From NCBI GenBank assembly GCA_903925075.1, contig CAIYDQ010000035.1, positions 1 to 64,000 on the forward strand: a stretch of 64,000 nt of DNA, read 5' to 3'. The number at the start of each line of letters is the position of its first letter. Position 1 is the first letter of the stretch. The translations under genes were made by a program, and so were the position numbers. The stretch is from an uncultured Geobacter sp. (GTDB lineage Bacteria; Desulfobacterota; Desulfuromonadia; Geobacterales; Geobacteraceae). Positions 11,148 through 20,765 of the stretch are shown in pieces. Below the pieces are notes generated by a model that saw only the letters and a list, made by a program, of their open reading frames with translations, ran no database searches and was not told the origin of the DNA.

Positions 11148-11456
11148 TCATCCGTTCATGCTGTCGAAGTCGTCCGTATTCACCGACCGCTTGCGCCGGT
11201 GCAGGTAAACCACCATGGCGAGGGCGAGCGAAACCTCGGCCGAGGTCAGCGCCATCAGCATCAAGGCGAACAGCTGCCCGTCCGCTATGCCCCATTGGGC
11301 GGAGCCCCCGACGAAGGTGAGCATGACCGCGTTCAGCATGATCTCGATGCCGATCAGCATCATGATCACGTTGGCGCGCCAGGCGACCACGCAGGCGAGC
11401 CCCAGGCTGAAGAGCGTGGCGGCGAGGATCAGCACGTGATACAGCGGCACCGTCAT
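11148..11456 (-). CDS. nuoK: NADH-quinone oxidoreductase subunit K
   Basis: This 102-residue subunit has three membrane helices. The conserved glutamates lie in the second and third helices (MMLIGIEIMLNAVMLTF and TSAEVSLALAMVVYLHR). The start at 11456 (MTVPLYHVLIL) gives the family length of about 100 and overlaps the nuoJ stop by 4 bases (ATGA), a sign of translational coupling. Confidence 0.95.
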   Translation of the reverse strand: MTVPLYHVLILAATLFSLGLACVVAWRANVIMMLIGIEIMLNAVMLTFVGGSAQWGIADGQLFALMLMALTSAEVSLALAMVVYLHRRKRSVNTDDFDSMNG

Positions 11457-11938
11457 CTTCGCCTCCCCAGGTAAAGCGCGCCGACCAGCGCGAACAGCAA
11501 CTGCATGGAGATCACTTCGACGGCGACTCCGTAGCGCTTGAAGAGGGTCACCGAGAATTCCCGCACCGTGATGCCGTGGAAAGCGGCCGGCGGCGCCGGT
11601 TGCCTGGCGGCGGCCAGCACCGCCACCGAGCCGATCACCACCAGCATCAGGATGAGCGCGGGCCACCACTCCGAGAGCCGCGGCTTGGCCAACTTCTCCG
11701 GGTGGGCGAGTTCCAGCATCATGATGACGAACAGGAACAGCACCATGATGGCGCCGGCGTAGATGATCACCTCGAAGGCCGCGACCAGCGGAGCGCCCAG
11801 CAGGTAGAAGATCAGGGCCAGCGCGAAAAACGAGGTGACCAGGTAGACGATGGCGCGCACCGCCTGTCGCGCGGTGATCGCGCAGAGCGTGCCGATCAGC
11901 GTCACCGCGGCAAGTAGGTAGAAGAGAATGGCTTCCAT
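11453..11938 (-). CDS. nuoJ: NADH-quinone oxidoreductase subunit J
   Basis: This 161-residue subunit has five predicted membrane helices. The third includes the conserved FEVIIYAGAIMVLFLFVIMML with the pi-bulge tyrosine and glycine region known to change shape in complex I. AGGAAA precedes the start. The gene lies 23 bases after nuoI and overlaps nuoK by 4 bases. Confidence 0.94.
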   Translation of the reverse strand: MEAILFYLLAAVTLIGTLCAITARQAVRAIVYLVTSFFALALIFYLLGAPLVAAFEVIIYAGAIMVLFLFVIMMLELAHPEKLAKPRLSEWWPALILMLVVIGSVAVLAAARQPAPPAAFHGITVREFSVTLFKRYGVAVEVISMQLLFALVGALYLGRRR

Positions 11939-11961
11939 TTAGCTTTCCTGGTCCGGGTCGG

Positions 11962-12492
11962 TCAAGGCAGCAGGCTGCGCGCGTCCACCGGCGGCTGCTC
12001 GTCCCGATTGCCGCCGCGGGGGTTCGCCACGCCGATGCCGGAGTGGCGATAGAAATTATATTCGGCGTCCTTGCCGGTGCCGTCGATCAGCAGATCTTCT
12101 TTCTCGTAAACCATGTCCATCAGCTCCCGCTTGCAGGGAAACATCTCCGACGACATCTGGATCGCCAGGGTGGGGCACGCCTCGGCGCACAGCCCGCACA
12201 GGATGCAGCGGGAGAAGTTGATCCGGAACCAGGCGGCGTAGCGTCGCCCGCTTGGGTCCTCGGCGGCCGCCATCGAGATGCAGTCGACCGGGCAGGCGCC
12301 CGAGCAGAGGTAGCAGGCAACGCAGCGCTCGCCGCCGTCGGGGTCCCGGGTGAGCACGATGCTGCCGCGAAAGCGCGGCGGCATCGGCCTCTTCTCCTCC
12401 GGATACTGTATGGTGACCGGCTTTTTCAGCATGTGGCTAAAGGTAATAGCCAGGCCGGTGAGGATTTCCTTGATGTCGTTGAATATAGGCAT
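11962..12492 (-). CDS. nuoI: NADH-quinone oxidoreductase subunit I (2x[4Fe-4S])
   Basis: This 176-residue hydrophilic subunit carries clusters N6a and N6b. Both motifs are complete: CVACYLCSGACP at about 58-69 and CILCGLCAEACP at about 97-108. They pass electrons from NuoG to NuoB. The C-terminal tail of about 60 residues includes a segment rich in Gly, Asp and Arg. It is separated from nuoH by the inserted ankyrin gene and begins 27 bases after that gene ends. Confidence 0.95.
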   Translation of the reverse strand: MPIFNDIKEILTGLAITFSHMLKKPVTIQYPEEKRPMPPRFRGSIVLTRDPDGGERCVACYLCSGACPVDCISMAAAEDPSGRRYAAWFRINFSRCILCGLCAEACPTLAIQMSSEMFPCKRELMDMVYEKEDLLIDGTGKDAEYNFYRHSGIGVANPRGGNRDEQPPVDARSLLP

Positions 12493-12519
12493 GCGTGTAC
12501 CGGGGTTCGAAACCCGCCT

Positions 12520-12969
12520 CTACGAGTTGGAGCGCAGCGATTTCAGCAAAATGGCGAGCGTCTCGGGATGACGGTTGTTTTCCGCATAGGCGAGCGCGGT
12601 GCCGCCGGCCTGCGAGACGGCGAACAGGTCGGCGCCGGCGTTGATCAGCACCTCGCTGGACCGGTTGCAGCCGTAATTGGCCGCCAGCATCAGCGGCGTG
12701 TGCCCGGTCTTGTCGCGCGGGTCCACCTCGGCTCCTTTGGCCAGTAGAAGCCGGACCACCTCGGCCTTGCCGTGCGAAGCGGCGAAATGCAGCGCGGTCT
12801 TACCCTTGTCGCTCCTGGCCGAAAGGCTCGCGCCGCGCTCCAAAAGCGCCGTCACTTGGGCCACGTCGCCCGCCTTGGCCGCATCCATGAGCGCGGTATG
12901 CCCGCTCTTGCCGACCGCATCCACCTGCTGCTTAAACCCCTCTCCAGAGCCGAGTTCCATCGTTTCCAT
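12520..12969 (-). CDS. Ankyrin-repeat protein inside the nuo operon
   Basis: This 149-residue protein is almost wholly four ankyrin repeats. They begin near residues 22 (GHTALMDAAKAGDVAQVTAL), 55 (GKTALHFAASHGKAEVVRLL), 88 (GHTPLMLAANYG) and 121 (GTALAYAENNRHPETLAILL). There is no signal peptide or membrane segment, so it is a cytoplasmic protein-binding scaffold. GGAGG lies 8 bases upstream of the first ATG. It sits between nuoH (45 bases upstream) and nuoI (27 bases downstream) on the same strand and is surely co-transcribed with them. A role in complex I assembly or regulation is a guess from position only. Confidence 0.88.
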   Translation of the reverse strand: METMELGSGEGFKQQVDAVGKSGHTALMDAAKAGDVAQVTALLERGASLSARSDKGKTALHFAASHGKAEVVRLLLAKGAEVDPRDKTGHTPLMLAANYGCNRSSEVLINAGADLFAVSQAGGTALAYAENNRHPETLAILLKSLRSNS

Positions 12970-13014
12970 TGCAGTTCCTCCGTTGGTAAGAATGCATTGT
13001 CCGATACAGCGCCA

Positions 13015-14004
13015 TTATCGCAGAGCAAGCCACCAACCGGTGGCCAGGATATTGAGGAGCGCGAGCGGTGTCAGAAACTTCCAGCCAAGGTGCATGAGTT
13101 GATCGTAGCGCAGGCGCGGCAGGGTCCCCCTGACCCAGATGAACAGGAAAGAGAAAACGGAGACCTTGAGAAAAAACCAGCAGATCGGCGGCAGCAGCGG
13201 GCCTCGCCAGCCGCCGAAAAAAAAGACCGAGGCGAGCGCGCCCAGGGCGATGATGTTGATGTATTCCCCGACGAAGAAGAGCCCGAAGCGCATGCCCGAA
13301 TACTCGGTATGGAAGCCGGCGACCAGTTCTCCCTCGGCCTCGGGGAGGTCGAAGGGAACCCGCTTGCACTCGGCGAAGATGCTCACCAGAAAGATCAGGA
13401 AGGCGAGCGGCTGGTAGACGATGAACGGCATCTGCGCCTGGGCGTCGACGATCTCGGAGAGCCGCAGCGAGCGCGCCAGCATGACCACCGGAACCAGGGA
13501 AAGCCCCATGGAGAGCTCGTAGGAGATCAACTGGGAGAGCCCGCGGATGCTCCCCAGGAGCGCGTATTTGGAGTTGGACGCCCACCCCCCCAGCGCCACG
13601 CCGTAGACGGCGATGGAGGAAAGCGCCAGGAAGAAGAGGACCCCGACGTCCAGGTCGGTCACCTGCATGTTGACCTTGTGCCCGAAGATGACCGCGGGCG
13701 CCGCCAGGGGGACCACCGCGAAGGTCAGGATGGCCGGGACCGCGGCCATGGCCGGTGCCAGGCAAAAGAGCAGCCGGTCGGAGGCGGTCGGTATCAGGTC
13801 CTCCTTGGTCAGCATCTTGATCACGTCCGCCAACGGTTGCAAGAGTCCCAGCGGCCCGACCCGGTTGGGGCCGATGCGGTCCTGCATCCAGGCGAGGATG
13901 CGCCGCTCCGCCAGCACCAGGTAGGCGGCGAGCGTCAGCACGATGAAGAAGAGCACCAGTATCTTGCCCAGCATCAAGGCTATGTCGATGAGGTCCCAAC
14001 TCAT
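13015..14004 (-). CDS. nuoH: NADH-quinone oxidoreductase subunit H
   Basis: This 329-residue membrane subunit lies at the junction of the arms and helps form the quinone chamber. About eight membrane helices are visible. The conserved stretch AERRILAWMQDRIGPNRVGPLGLLQPLADVIKMLTKED is near the N-terminus, and CKRVPFDLPEAEGELVAGFHTEYSGMRF, the acidic quinone-site loop, lies at about 212-240. The start follows the nuoG stop by 38 bases. Confidence 0.96.
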   Translation of the reverse strand: MSWDLIDIALMLGKILVLFFIVLTLAAYLVLAERRILAWMQDRIGPNRVGPLGLLQPLADVIKMLTKEDLIPTASDRLLFCLAPAMAAVPAILTFAVVPLAAPAVIFGHKVNMQVTDLDVGVLFFLALSSIAVYGVALGGWASNSKYALLGSIRGLSQLISYELSMGLSLVPVVMLARSLRLSEIVDAQAQMPFIVYQPLAFLIFLVSIFAECKRVPFDLPEAEGELVAGFHTEYSGMRFGLFFVGEYINIIALGALASVFFFGGWRGPLLPPICWFFLKVSVFSFLFIWVRGTLPRLRYDQLMHLGWKFLTPLALLNILATGWWLALR

Positions 14005-14042
14005 GAGCGCGTCCAGTAAGAACTTAAAGTGTCGAAAGTCAT

Positions 14043-16005
14043 CTATTTCAGGCCCAGGATGCGCAGACCGCCCCCCTCAGGGTCGAGATCGATCAGTTCG
14101 CTCCACTTGCCGGCAAGCGGCTGGGCGATCCGCGCCCCGCCCAGTCTCTCCAGCAACCGGGCCGCCACCCGCCAGCAATCCTCTTCCAGGCCGCCGGGAA
14201 TCTCGGCGCGATGCACTCTAGGAGGGTGCAGAGGCGTGTGATCGGCTTCGGAACCGGCACCGGCTCCCGCCTCCTTGTTGCCGCAATAATATTTGGCGTC
14301 CAGCCCTTTCAACGGGAGACCGGCCCGCGTGGCGCGCTGGAAACGCTGGGCGCGTCCCTCGAAGTTGATGCTGGTGCCGTCGGATTCCACCCAGGTCGTG
14401 GTCGGCAAAAAGACCGACTCCGCTCTCGCGGCCGCAGCGGCGCTCCAGTCGGCGCTTCCCAGCACGGCGACGCCTGCCGGCAGTCCCTCGGGGAGATCGC
14501 CCTCGAAGCTGACGATTCCCTTGACCTTGCCGGCGGCAATGATTTCCGACAGCGGGACGGCGCCGTGCTCAAGGGCCAGCAGCGCCGCGCCGAAGCCGTT
14601 CGCCCCCGGCTGCAGCATGACCAACTTCGCTCCGATCGAGGCCAGGTGGGCCAGCAGTTCGGGCTCCTTTTCTCCGGCGCCGCAGACGACGACCCCCTTG
14701 CCCCCCCCCCTCCAGAGGCACCTCGTCCAGCGAGCCGACCGCCGTGCAGCGAAAGGGGAGATCCTTTTGGGCGGCGCCGGGCTCGGCGGCAACCAGATAG
14801 ACCTGCGCCCCGGCCAGCGCGGCTTTCCTCACCGCCAGCGCCAGCATGGGCCCCTCCTGCATCAGGTCCAGGTCGAGCAGCGCGATGCAATCGGCCCCTT
14901 CCAGGTCGCTCAGCGAGGCGGCGTTTTGCTCGTTCAACAACTGCACCGCCGCCAGGCTCCCCCCGGAGAGGGACGAGTCGGCGAAGTAGCAAAGTTGAGC
15001 CCCGTCCAGGTACCGGGCCAGTTCGCCCAGCAGGATCGCCCCTTCCAGCGACAGCCTCGCCGAGCCGACCAGGGCCAGGCTCCCGGTGCCGTTCATGCCG
15101 ATGAAGTCGGAGATTCTGCCAGCCAGCGCGTCGAGCGCTTCCTCGTAGCCGCAGGCCACGCCGTCGATCATCGGCTGCCGCGGCCGCCGGCCGTCGTTCA
15201 CATATCCCTTGTCGAAGCGCCCCCGGTCGCAGATGAACCAGCCGTTCACCTGGTCGTTCCTGCGGGCGACTACCTTGATCAGTTCGCGCTGGAAATTTTG
15301 CGGGGAGGTGTTGCAGCCGACGGAGCAGTGGGGGCAGATGGAAGGGGCGAACTCGTAGTCCCAGTAGCGCGCCCGGAAGCGTCCGGTCTTGTCGGTGAAC
15401 ACCCCGGTCGGGCAGATGTCCACCAGGTTGCCGGAGAAGGGGGATTCCAGGGCGCCGTCGGCGAATCTGCCGAAGTAGACGCGCCCGGCGCTCCCGGTGA
15501 CGCCGAAATCGGTGCCGCCGGCGTAGTCCTGGTAGAACCGGACGCAGCGGTAGCACTCGATGCAGCGGTTCATCTCGTGTTGAATACCTTCGCCCAAATA
15601 CTGGTTCAGGAAGGTCCGTTTTTTTCCCTGGTACCGGCGCCGGCCGTGCCCCCCCGCGATGGTGAAGTCCTGCAACAGGCACTCGCCCCCTTCGTCGCAG
15701 ACCGGGCAGTCGTGGGGATGGTTGATCATCAGCCACTCGATCACCATGCTGCGGAGTTGCAGCGCCTCCGGATCCGTGGTCGACACCACCATGCCGTCCT
15801 GGGCCGGGAGCGAGCAGGACATCTGGATTCCCTTTACCGGGCCGTCCAGGAGCTTGACCGCGCAGAGCCTGCAGGCGCCGGCGATGGCGAGCGCGGGGTG
15901 GTAGCAGAAGTGCGGGATGGTGATCCCCACGCTGCGGGCCGCTTCCAGCACGTTGGTCCCGGCGGGCACCTCGACCGCTATGTCGTCGATGATCAGTTTC
16001 GGCAT
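14043..16005 (-). CDS. nuoG: NADH-quinone oxidoreductase subunit G, frameshifted at a C10 run
   Basis: NuoG carries the iron-sulfur chain of the peripheral arm. The N-terminal [2Fe-2S] motif (CRLC within residues 34-65), the His/Cys N5 site HPHDCPVCDEGGEC, the N4 cysteines CIECYRC with a later CPTG, and N7-type cysteines CPHCSVGC are all present. The reading frame from 16005 runs to 14569, but similarity leaves it at ten C on the plus strand (14701-14710). It continues in the next frame to the stop at 14043 (GKGVVVCGAGEKEPELLAHL onward). Removing one base from the run restores a single 653-codon frame. It is either a sequencing or assembly slip or a real phase-variable site. The start follows GGGAG by 4 bases. 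Confidence 0.85.
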
Positions 16006-16018
16006 GCAACTCCCATAA

Positions 16019-17287
16019 TCATTGTCCCTTGAACGGGCATCTTCTTTTCGATATGTGCTCGCGCACTTCGTCCTCGAAGTGCGTCAAGAGCCCCTCCAGG
16101 GGAGCCATGGCGCCGGGCGCCAGGGCGCAGAACGAATAGGAAAGGTACTTGACGTGCTCGCGCAGGATGCCCAGATCCCGTTCCTCGCCGCCCCCCGCCT
16201 CGATCCTCGCCAGGATCTCCTTGACGAAGGGGAGCCCCTCCCGGCAGGGCGTGCACCAGCCGCACGATTCGCGGGCGAAGAAGTCGATCAGGTTCAGGGT
16301 GGCGGCCACCAGGCAGCGCCCCTCCTCGAAGACGATCACTCCGCCGCTGCCCAGGCGGGAGCCGACCTTGGCCACCGTGTCGAAATCCATCGGCACGTTC
16401 AGGTGCTCGGCGGTCAGGAACTGGGTGGAGGCGCCCCCCGGGATGCAGGCCTTGAACTTTTTCCCCTCCCGCATGCCGCCGCAGGGGCCGTCGATGATAG
16501 CGCCGAGCGTAGTGCCGATGGGGAGCTCGAAGCAGGCGCGATTGGTCACGGCGCCGCTCACGCAGAAGAGCTTGCTGCCCGCCCCTTCGGGGTTGAGGGC
16601 AAGACTCTTGAACCAGCCCGGTCCGTGGGCGACGATGGCGGGGATGTTGGCCAGGGTCTCCACGTTGTTGACCACGGTAGGGCCGTCCCAGAGTCCCTTC
16701 ACCGCCGGAAAGGGGGGCTTGCTCCTGGGATTTGGGCGCTTCCCCTCCAGCGCGTTGATCAGCGCCGTCTCCTCGCCGCAGATGTAGCGCCCGGCGGAGA
16801 GGTGCAGATCGATGTCGATGGAGACGTCGCTCCCGGCGATCCGCTCTCCCAAAAGCCCCGCCTCTTTGGCCTCGGCGATGCCGCGGCCGAGGTTGGCGGC
16901 CGCCTTTTCGTACCCCTTGCGGATGAAGATGAAGGCGTGCCTGACCCCCAGGGCATAGCAGGCGAGGGTCATCCCTTCGATCAGGCTGTAGGGGTTGTGC
17001 TCCAGCAGCACCCGATCCTTGTAGGTGCCGGGCTCCATCTCGTCGCAGTTGCAGATGAGCCAGCGCGGGCCGGGGAGGTCGCGCGGCACGAAAGACCACT
17101 TGCGCCCGGTCGGGAAGCCCGCGCCGCCGCGCCCGCGCAGACCGGAGTCGATCACCGCCTGCTGCACCTCGGTCGGGGACATGCCGGAGATCGCCTTTTC
17201 CAGCGCCTTAAATCCCCCCTCCTGCCGGTATTGGGCAAAGGTGACCGGGCGGTCGGGGCGGTTATGTTTGAAGAGCGGCAGTTCCAT
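16019..17287 (-). CDS. nuoF: NADH-quinone oxidoreductase subunit F
   Basis: This 422-residue subunit binds NADH, FMN and the N3 [4Fe-4S] cluster, and is the electron entry of complex I. Evidence is the NADH/FMN loop GLRGRGGAGFPTGRKW, the FMN region ICNCDEMEPGTYKDR, the RYICGEETALINALEGKRP block, and the cluster motif ESCGWCTPCREG with the fourth cysteine in YSFCALAPGA. The start at 17287 (MELPLFKHNRPDRP) has AAGG upstream and matches the family; the longer reading would overlap nuoE. It begins 26 bases after nuoE. Confidence 0.95.
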   Translation of the reverse strand: MELPLFKHNRPDRPVTFAQYRQEGGFKALEKAISGMSPTEVQQAVIDSGLRGRGGAGFPTGRKWSFVPRDLPGPRWLICNCDEMEPGTYKDRVLLEHNPYSLIEGMTLACYALGVRHAFIFIRKGYEKAAANLGRGIAEAKEAGLLGERIAGSDVSIDIDLHLSAGRYICGEETALINALEGKRPNPRSKPPFPAVKGLWDGPTVVNNVETLANIPAIVAHGPGWFKSLALNPEGAGSKLFCVSGAVTNRACFELPIGTTLGAIIDGPCGGMREGKKFKACIPGGASTQFLTAEHLNVPMDFDTVAKVGSRLGSGGVIVFEEGRCLVAATLNLIDFFARESCGWCTPCREGLPFVKEILARIEAGGGEERDLGILREHVKYLSYSFCALAPGAMAPLEGLLTHFEDEVREHISKRRCPFKGQ

Positions 17288-17313
17288 GGAAACCTTTTTG
17301 GACCGACAGTTTT

Positions 17314-17790
17314 TCAGCTCGCCAACGCGCGTTCCCTCGCCAGGATCTCGTCCACCAACTCCGGCGTCAGCTTGCCGTACGGCGTGCCGTTCACCGACAT
17401 CGCCGGGCTGTCGCCGCACATCCCCATGCAGCAGCAGGGAAGCAGGGTGAACATGCCGTCGGCGCTGGTTCCTCCCGGCTCGACGCCGAGGCGCTCCTTG
17501 AGATGCCGCATGATCTCCTCGCAGCAGGCGCACCAGCAGGAGATGGAGTCGCAGACGTGGATCACCTTCTTGCCCACCGGGCGGCGGTAGATCATCTCGT
17601 AAAAGGTGGCGAGCTCCTCCACCTGCAGCTCCGACAGCCCGAGCAACCGGGCCGCCTCGCCCACCGCCTCGTCGGTCAGCCAGCCGTAATGGGCCTGCAG
17701 CTCCTTCATTACGTCGACCGCCGCCTCGCGGGGAGTAACCGCGGCGGCCACCCGCGCCTGCAGAGATGTCCTCAATGCCTCCGGCATCAT
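17314..17790 (-). CDS. nuoE: NADH-quinone oxidoreductase subunit E
   Basis: This 158-residue thioredoxin-fold subunit holds the off-path N1a [2Fe-2S] cluster. The ligands are CDSISC (Cys-x4-Cys) and CCCMGMC (giving the Cys-x3-Cys pair). The N-terminal helical region VTPREAAVDVMKELQAHYGWL is typical. The neighbouring residues after the last ligand read GDSPAM, close to the usual DxAPxM. It is separated from the fused nuoBCD gene by a 127-base gap holding a repeat element. Confidence 0.94.
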   Translation of the reverse strand: MMPEALRTSLQARVAAAVTPREAAVDVMKELQAHYGWLTDEAVGEAARLLGLSELQVEELATFYEMIYRRPVGKKVIHVCDSISCWCACCEEIMRHLKERLGVEPGGTSADGMFTLLPCCCMGMCGDSPAMSVNGTPYGKLTPELVDEILARERALAS

Positions 17791-17828
17791 CTTGATGAAT
17801 GCTCCCCTAATTACCTGTCAAAGTTCCG

Positions 17829-17917
17829 TAGGATGCGCTGAACATCGTGAACCGCATCATTGCCAAGCCGCGTCATCGCCAAACCGATGCGGTTCGTGCC
17901 TCACCGCATCCTGCAGC
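17829..17917. repeat. REP-like imperfect palindromic element
   Basis: The element lies between nuoBCD and nuoE, inside the nuo transcript. Outer arms AGGATGCGCTGA (17830-17841) and TCACCGCATCCT (17901-17912) pair with one mismatch. Inner arms GAACCGCATC (17849-17858) and GATGCGGTTC (17886-17895) pair exactly. A 30-base part (17831-17860) recurs in inverted orientation at 22761-22790 with one difference. It can fold as an mRNA hairpin and may modulate expression between subunits. Confidence 0.7.
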
Positions 17918-20317
17918 CTACCTGTCCAAGTCGGCCAGCACGAAGTCGATGGAGCCGATGATGGCCAGGAAGTCGGACACCAGCCAGCCGCGGCTTAGCA
18001 CCGGCAGCGACTGAATGTGGGGAAAGCTCGGCGTCCTGATCCGCATCCGGTAGGCGGTGTGCAGCCCGTCCGACACGGCGAAATAGCCGGTTTCCCCCTT
18101 GGGCGCCTCGATGGCGGTGTAGCACTCGCCCCGCGGCGGCGACATGCCCCGCGTGCTGTTCACGAAGTGGTGAATCAGCGATTCGATGTCGTTGAGCGTG
18201 TCGCGCTTTTGCGGCAGGACGTAGCGGTAGTCCGCCGAGACCCAGCGCCCCCCCGGCATCCCGGTCGCCGCCTGCCTGACGATGGCGAGCGACTGCCTCA
18301 TCTCCTCCATCCTGACCAGGTAGCGGGCGTAGCAGTCGCCGCCGGTGGCGGTCGCCACCTCGAAATCGAAACGCTCGTAGCCGCCGTAGGGGATCTTCCT
18401 CCTGAGGTCCCAGGCTAGGCCGCAGGCGCGCAGGTTGGGCCCGGAAAGCCCCCATTCAATGGCCTGCTCCAGGGTGATCGCCGAGACCCCTTCCAGGCGC
18501 GCCTTGAAGATCGGGTTGCCGGTAAGGAGCTTCTCGTACTCCGCCAGCCGCGGCGGGAACCACGCCAGGAACGCCTGCACCGGCGTCAACCACCCCTCCG
18601 GGAGGTCCTCGGCGACCCCGCCGATCCTGAACCAGGCCGGGTGCATGCGCCCGCCGGTGATGCTCTCCACGATGTCGAAGATCTTTTCCCGGTCGGTGAA
18701 GGTGTAGAAGACCGGAGTCATGGCGCCGAGGTCGGCGGCGAAGGTGCCGAGCCAGACCAGATGGCTTGCCAGCCGGAACAACTCGCAGAGCATGACCCGG
18801 ATGTAGAGGGCGCGCTCGGGTATCTCGATGCCGCAGAGCTTCTCCACCGAATTCACGTAGGCCATGTTGTTCTGCACCCCGGCCAGGTAATCGATCCGGT
18901 CCGTGTAGGGGAGGAATTGGTGCCAGTTCTGGCGCTCCCCCATCTTTTCCGCGCCCCGGTGGTGGTAGCCGATGTCGGTGTCGATGTCGACGATCTCCTC
19001 GCCGGAGAGCTTCAAGACGAAACGGATTACCCCGTGGGTGCCGGGATGCTGCGGCCCGAGGTTCAGGATCAGGGTCTCGTCGTCCACCCGGTCGAAGAAA
19101 TCCCCTGCCGGCAGGGCCTTCAGGCGGGCGGCGTCGTCCGTGGTGTAAGGGGGGAGCTCGGTCGCCCTGGACGGGTGCTCCTTTCTGAGGGGATGCCCCT
19201 GCCAGTCGTGCGGCATCAGAATCCGCTTGAGGTTCGGATGGCCTGCGAAGCGGATGCCGAACATGTCGAAGGCCTCGCGCTCGTACCAGTCGGCCACCGG
19301 GAATACCGAGGTGACGCTGGGGATCTCGGGATAGCTGCCGTCCAACTCGGTCTTGATCCTGATCCTTCCGGGGGTCTCGAAACAGGTGAGGTGATAGTTG
19401 ACCGTGAAGTCGCGGAACTTGTCGCGCTCCCGCCGGCAGGACTCGTCCACGCAGGCGATGTCCTCAAGGCGCCGGAAAGGCGCGGCGCCGCGCTCCATCA
19501 GGTGCCGGAGGAGTTCCGGGACCAGACGTGCGGGAGCGCGGTAGGTCTGCATGTCGGCCGCCGAGGGGTCGAGCTGCACCTCGCTCCCGAAGGCGTCGTG
19601 CAGTTCCTGCTGCAGCCCGAAATCGGGGTAGTCGAGCCGCGGCTGTCTCGGGCGCCAAAGCTCGTCGGAGCGCGGGGCGGGAAAAGCGGGGTGCTGCATG
19701 GAGCTGCCGCGCACGGCGCACCCCTCCATGCCGGGTCCCCGCGGGTCGCGCGACTTGCTGGCGCCGTCCACCAGCACCGGGGCGGTGGTCCCCTGGCTGC
19801 CGCCGCGCATGCCGAGCACCGGGCGGGTCGGCCGCTCGTCGCTTTTGATCTTTTGCTGCAGCAGCATCAGCCCTTCCAGGAACGCCTCGGGGCGCGGCGG
19901 GCAGCCGGGTATGTAGACGTCCACCGGCAGGATCTGGTTCACCCCCTGCACCACGCTGTAGACGTCGTACATCCCGCCGGAGTTGGCGCAGCTTCCCATC
20001 GAGATCACCCATTTCGGCTCCGCCATCTGCTCGTAGAGCCTAAGGATGCTGGGCGCCATCTTCTTGAAGACGGTGCCGGCGATCACCATCAGGTCCGCCT
20101 CGCGCGGGGTGCCGCGCAGCACCTCCGCGCCAAAGCGCGAGACGTCGTAGCGGGAGGTGAAGGAGGTCATCATTTCCACGAAGCAGCAGGAAAGGCCGAA
20201 GAACATCGGCCAAAGGGAATTTGCCCGTCCCCAGTTGATGACGTCATCCAGGGAGGCCAGGAGAATATTATCGGGGATTTTTTCGCCGTCCGTTTCGCTC
20301 AAAGCTGCTCCAGTCAA
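17918..20317 (-). CDS. nuoBCD: Fused NADH-quinone oxidoreductase subunits B/C/D
   Basis: One 799-residue frame joins three subunits normally encoded apart. NuoB occupies about 1-190, with N2 cluster cysteines C44-C45, C110 and C139 (PGCPPRPE). A linker of about 40 residues rich in Pro, Gly and Arg follows. NuoC spans about 225-395 ([26 protein letters not shown]). NuoD spans about 410-799, beginning [15 protein letters not shown] and ending in the family C-terminus with FVLADLDR. NuoBCD fusions are known from some Geobacter species. The first start is TTG at 20317; a TTG at 20302, with GGAG 5 bases upstream, is at least as likely. It lies 37 bases after nuoA. Confidence 0.94.
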   Translation of the reverse strand: MTGAALSETDGEKIPDNILLASLDDVINWGRANSLWPMFFGLSCCFVEMMTSFTSRYDVSRFGAEVLRGTPREADLMVIAGTVFKKMAPSILRLYEQMAEPKWVISMGSCANSGGMYDVYSVVQGVNQILPVDVYIPGCPPRPEAFLEGLMLLQQKIKSDERPTRPVLGMRGGSQGTTAPVLVDGASKSRDPRGPGMEGCAVRGSSMQHPAFPAPRSDELWRPRQPRLDYPDFGLQQELHDAFGSEVQLDPSAADMQTYRAPARLVPELLRHLMERGAAPFRRLEDIACVDESCRRERDKFRDFTVNYHLTCFETPGRIRIKTELDGSYPEIPSVTSVFPVADWYEREAFDMFGIRFAGHPNLKRILMPHDWQGHPLRKEHPSRATELPPYTTDDAARLKALPAGDFFDRVDDETLILNLGPQHPGTHGVIRFVLKLSGEEIVDIDTDIGYHHRGAEKMGERQNWHQFLPYTDRIDYLAGVQNNMAYVNSVEKLCGIEIPERALYIRVMLCELFRLASHLVWLGTFAADLGAMTPVFYTFTDREKIFDIVESITGGRMHPAWFRIGGVAEDLPEGWLTPVQAFLAWFPPRLAEYEKLLTGNPIFKARLEGVSAITLEQAIEWGLSGPNLRACGLAWDLRRKIPYGGYERFDFEVATATGGDCYARYLVRMEEMRQSLAIVRQAATGMPGGRWVSADYRYVLPQKRDTLNDIESLIHHFVNSTRGMSPPRGECYTAIEAPKGETGYFAVSDGLHTAYRMRIRTPSFPHIQSLPVLSRGWLVSDFLAIIGSIDFVLADLDR

Positions 20318-20354
20318 ACAGTCTACGCAGTGTCTACCCGTCGCCGCTGCTTCT

Positions 20355-20765
20355 TCAATAGTGGCTGGATTTTCTTCCCGAACGGGCCGCCGACGGCCCC
20401 CAGTCCAGTCCCCCCTTCATCCAGAGCCAGACCAGCCCCAGCAGGAGGACGCAGATAAAGACGGTGATATGCACCAGTCCCGGCATGCCGAGCAGGTCCC
20501 AGGCGGTTGCCCAGGTGAGGATGAAGGCGCCCTCGACGTCGAAGACGATAAAGAAAATGGCGATCAGGTAGAAAGGGACCTGCGAGGCGTGGCGGGCGCT
20601 GCCGGTGGGAAGGACGCCCGATTCGTAGGCGATCCCCTTGTCCTTCGCGTCCTTGCCGGAGCCGAGATAATAGGCCGCGAGCAGGAGCCCGCCTATCAAT
20701 GCGACGGCGATAAGCGTATAGACGGCAAGAGGGATCAACTCTACTTGTTGTGCGGTGACTGGCAT
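20355..20765 (-). CDS. nuoA: NADH-quinone oxidoreductase subunit A
   Basis: This 136-residue subunit has three membrane helices. The long first loop, which faces the quinone site, holds [38 protein letters not shown] with the conserved Glu and Asp in the second helix. The ATG at 20765 is chosen because AAAGG lies 6 bases upstream and the next codons lead straight into the first helix. It is the first gene of the nuo operon. Confidence 0.95.
   Translation of the reverse strand: MPVTAQQVELIPLAVYTLIAVALIGGLLLAAYYLGSGKDAKDKGIAYESGVLPTGSARHASQVPFYLIAIFFIVFDVEGAFILTWATAWDLLGMPGLVHITVFICVLLLGLVWLWMKGGLDWGPSAARSGRKSSHY

Noticed and set aside
12496-12515. tRNA-like T-arm (GGGGTTCGAAACCC) between nuoI and the ankyrin gene
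   Set aside because: No acceptor, anticodon or D arm can be built around it within the 27-base gap.
14043-16005. Two separate genes in place of nuoG
   Set aside because: The two frames join at a homopolymer without gap or ribosome binding site, and together form one NuoG.
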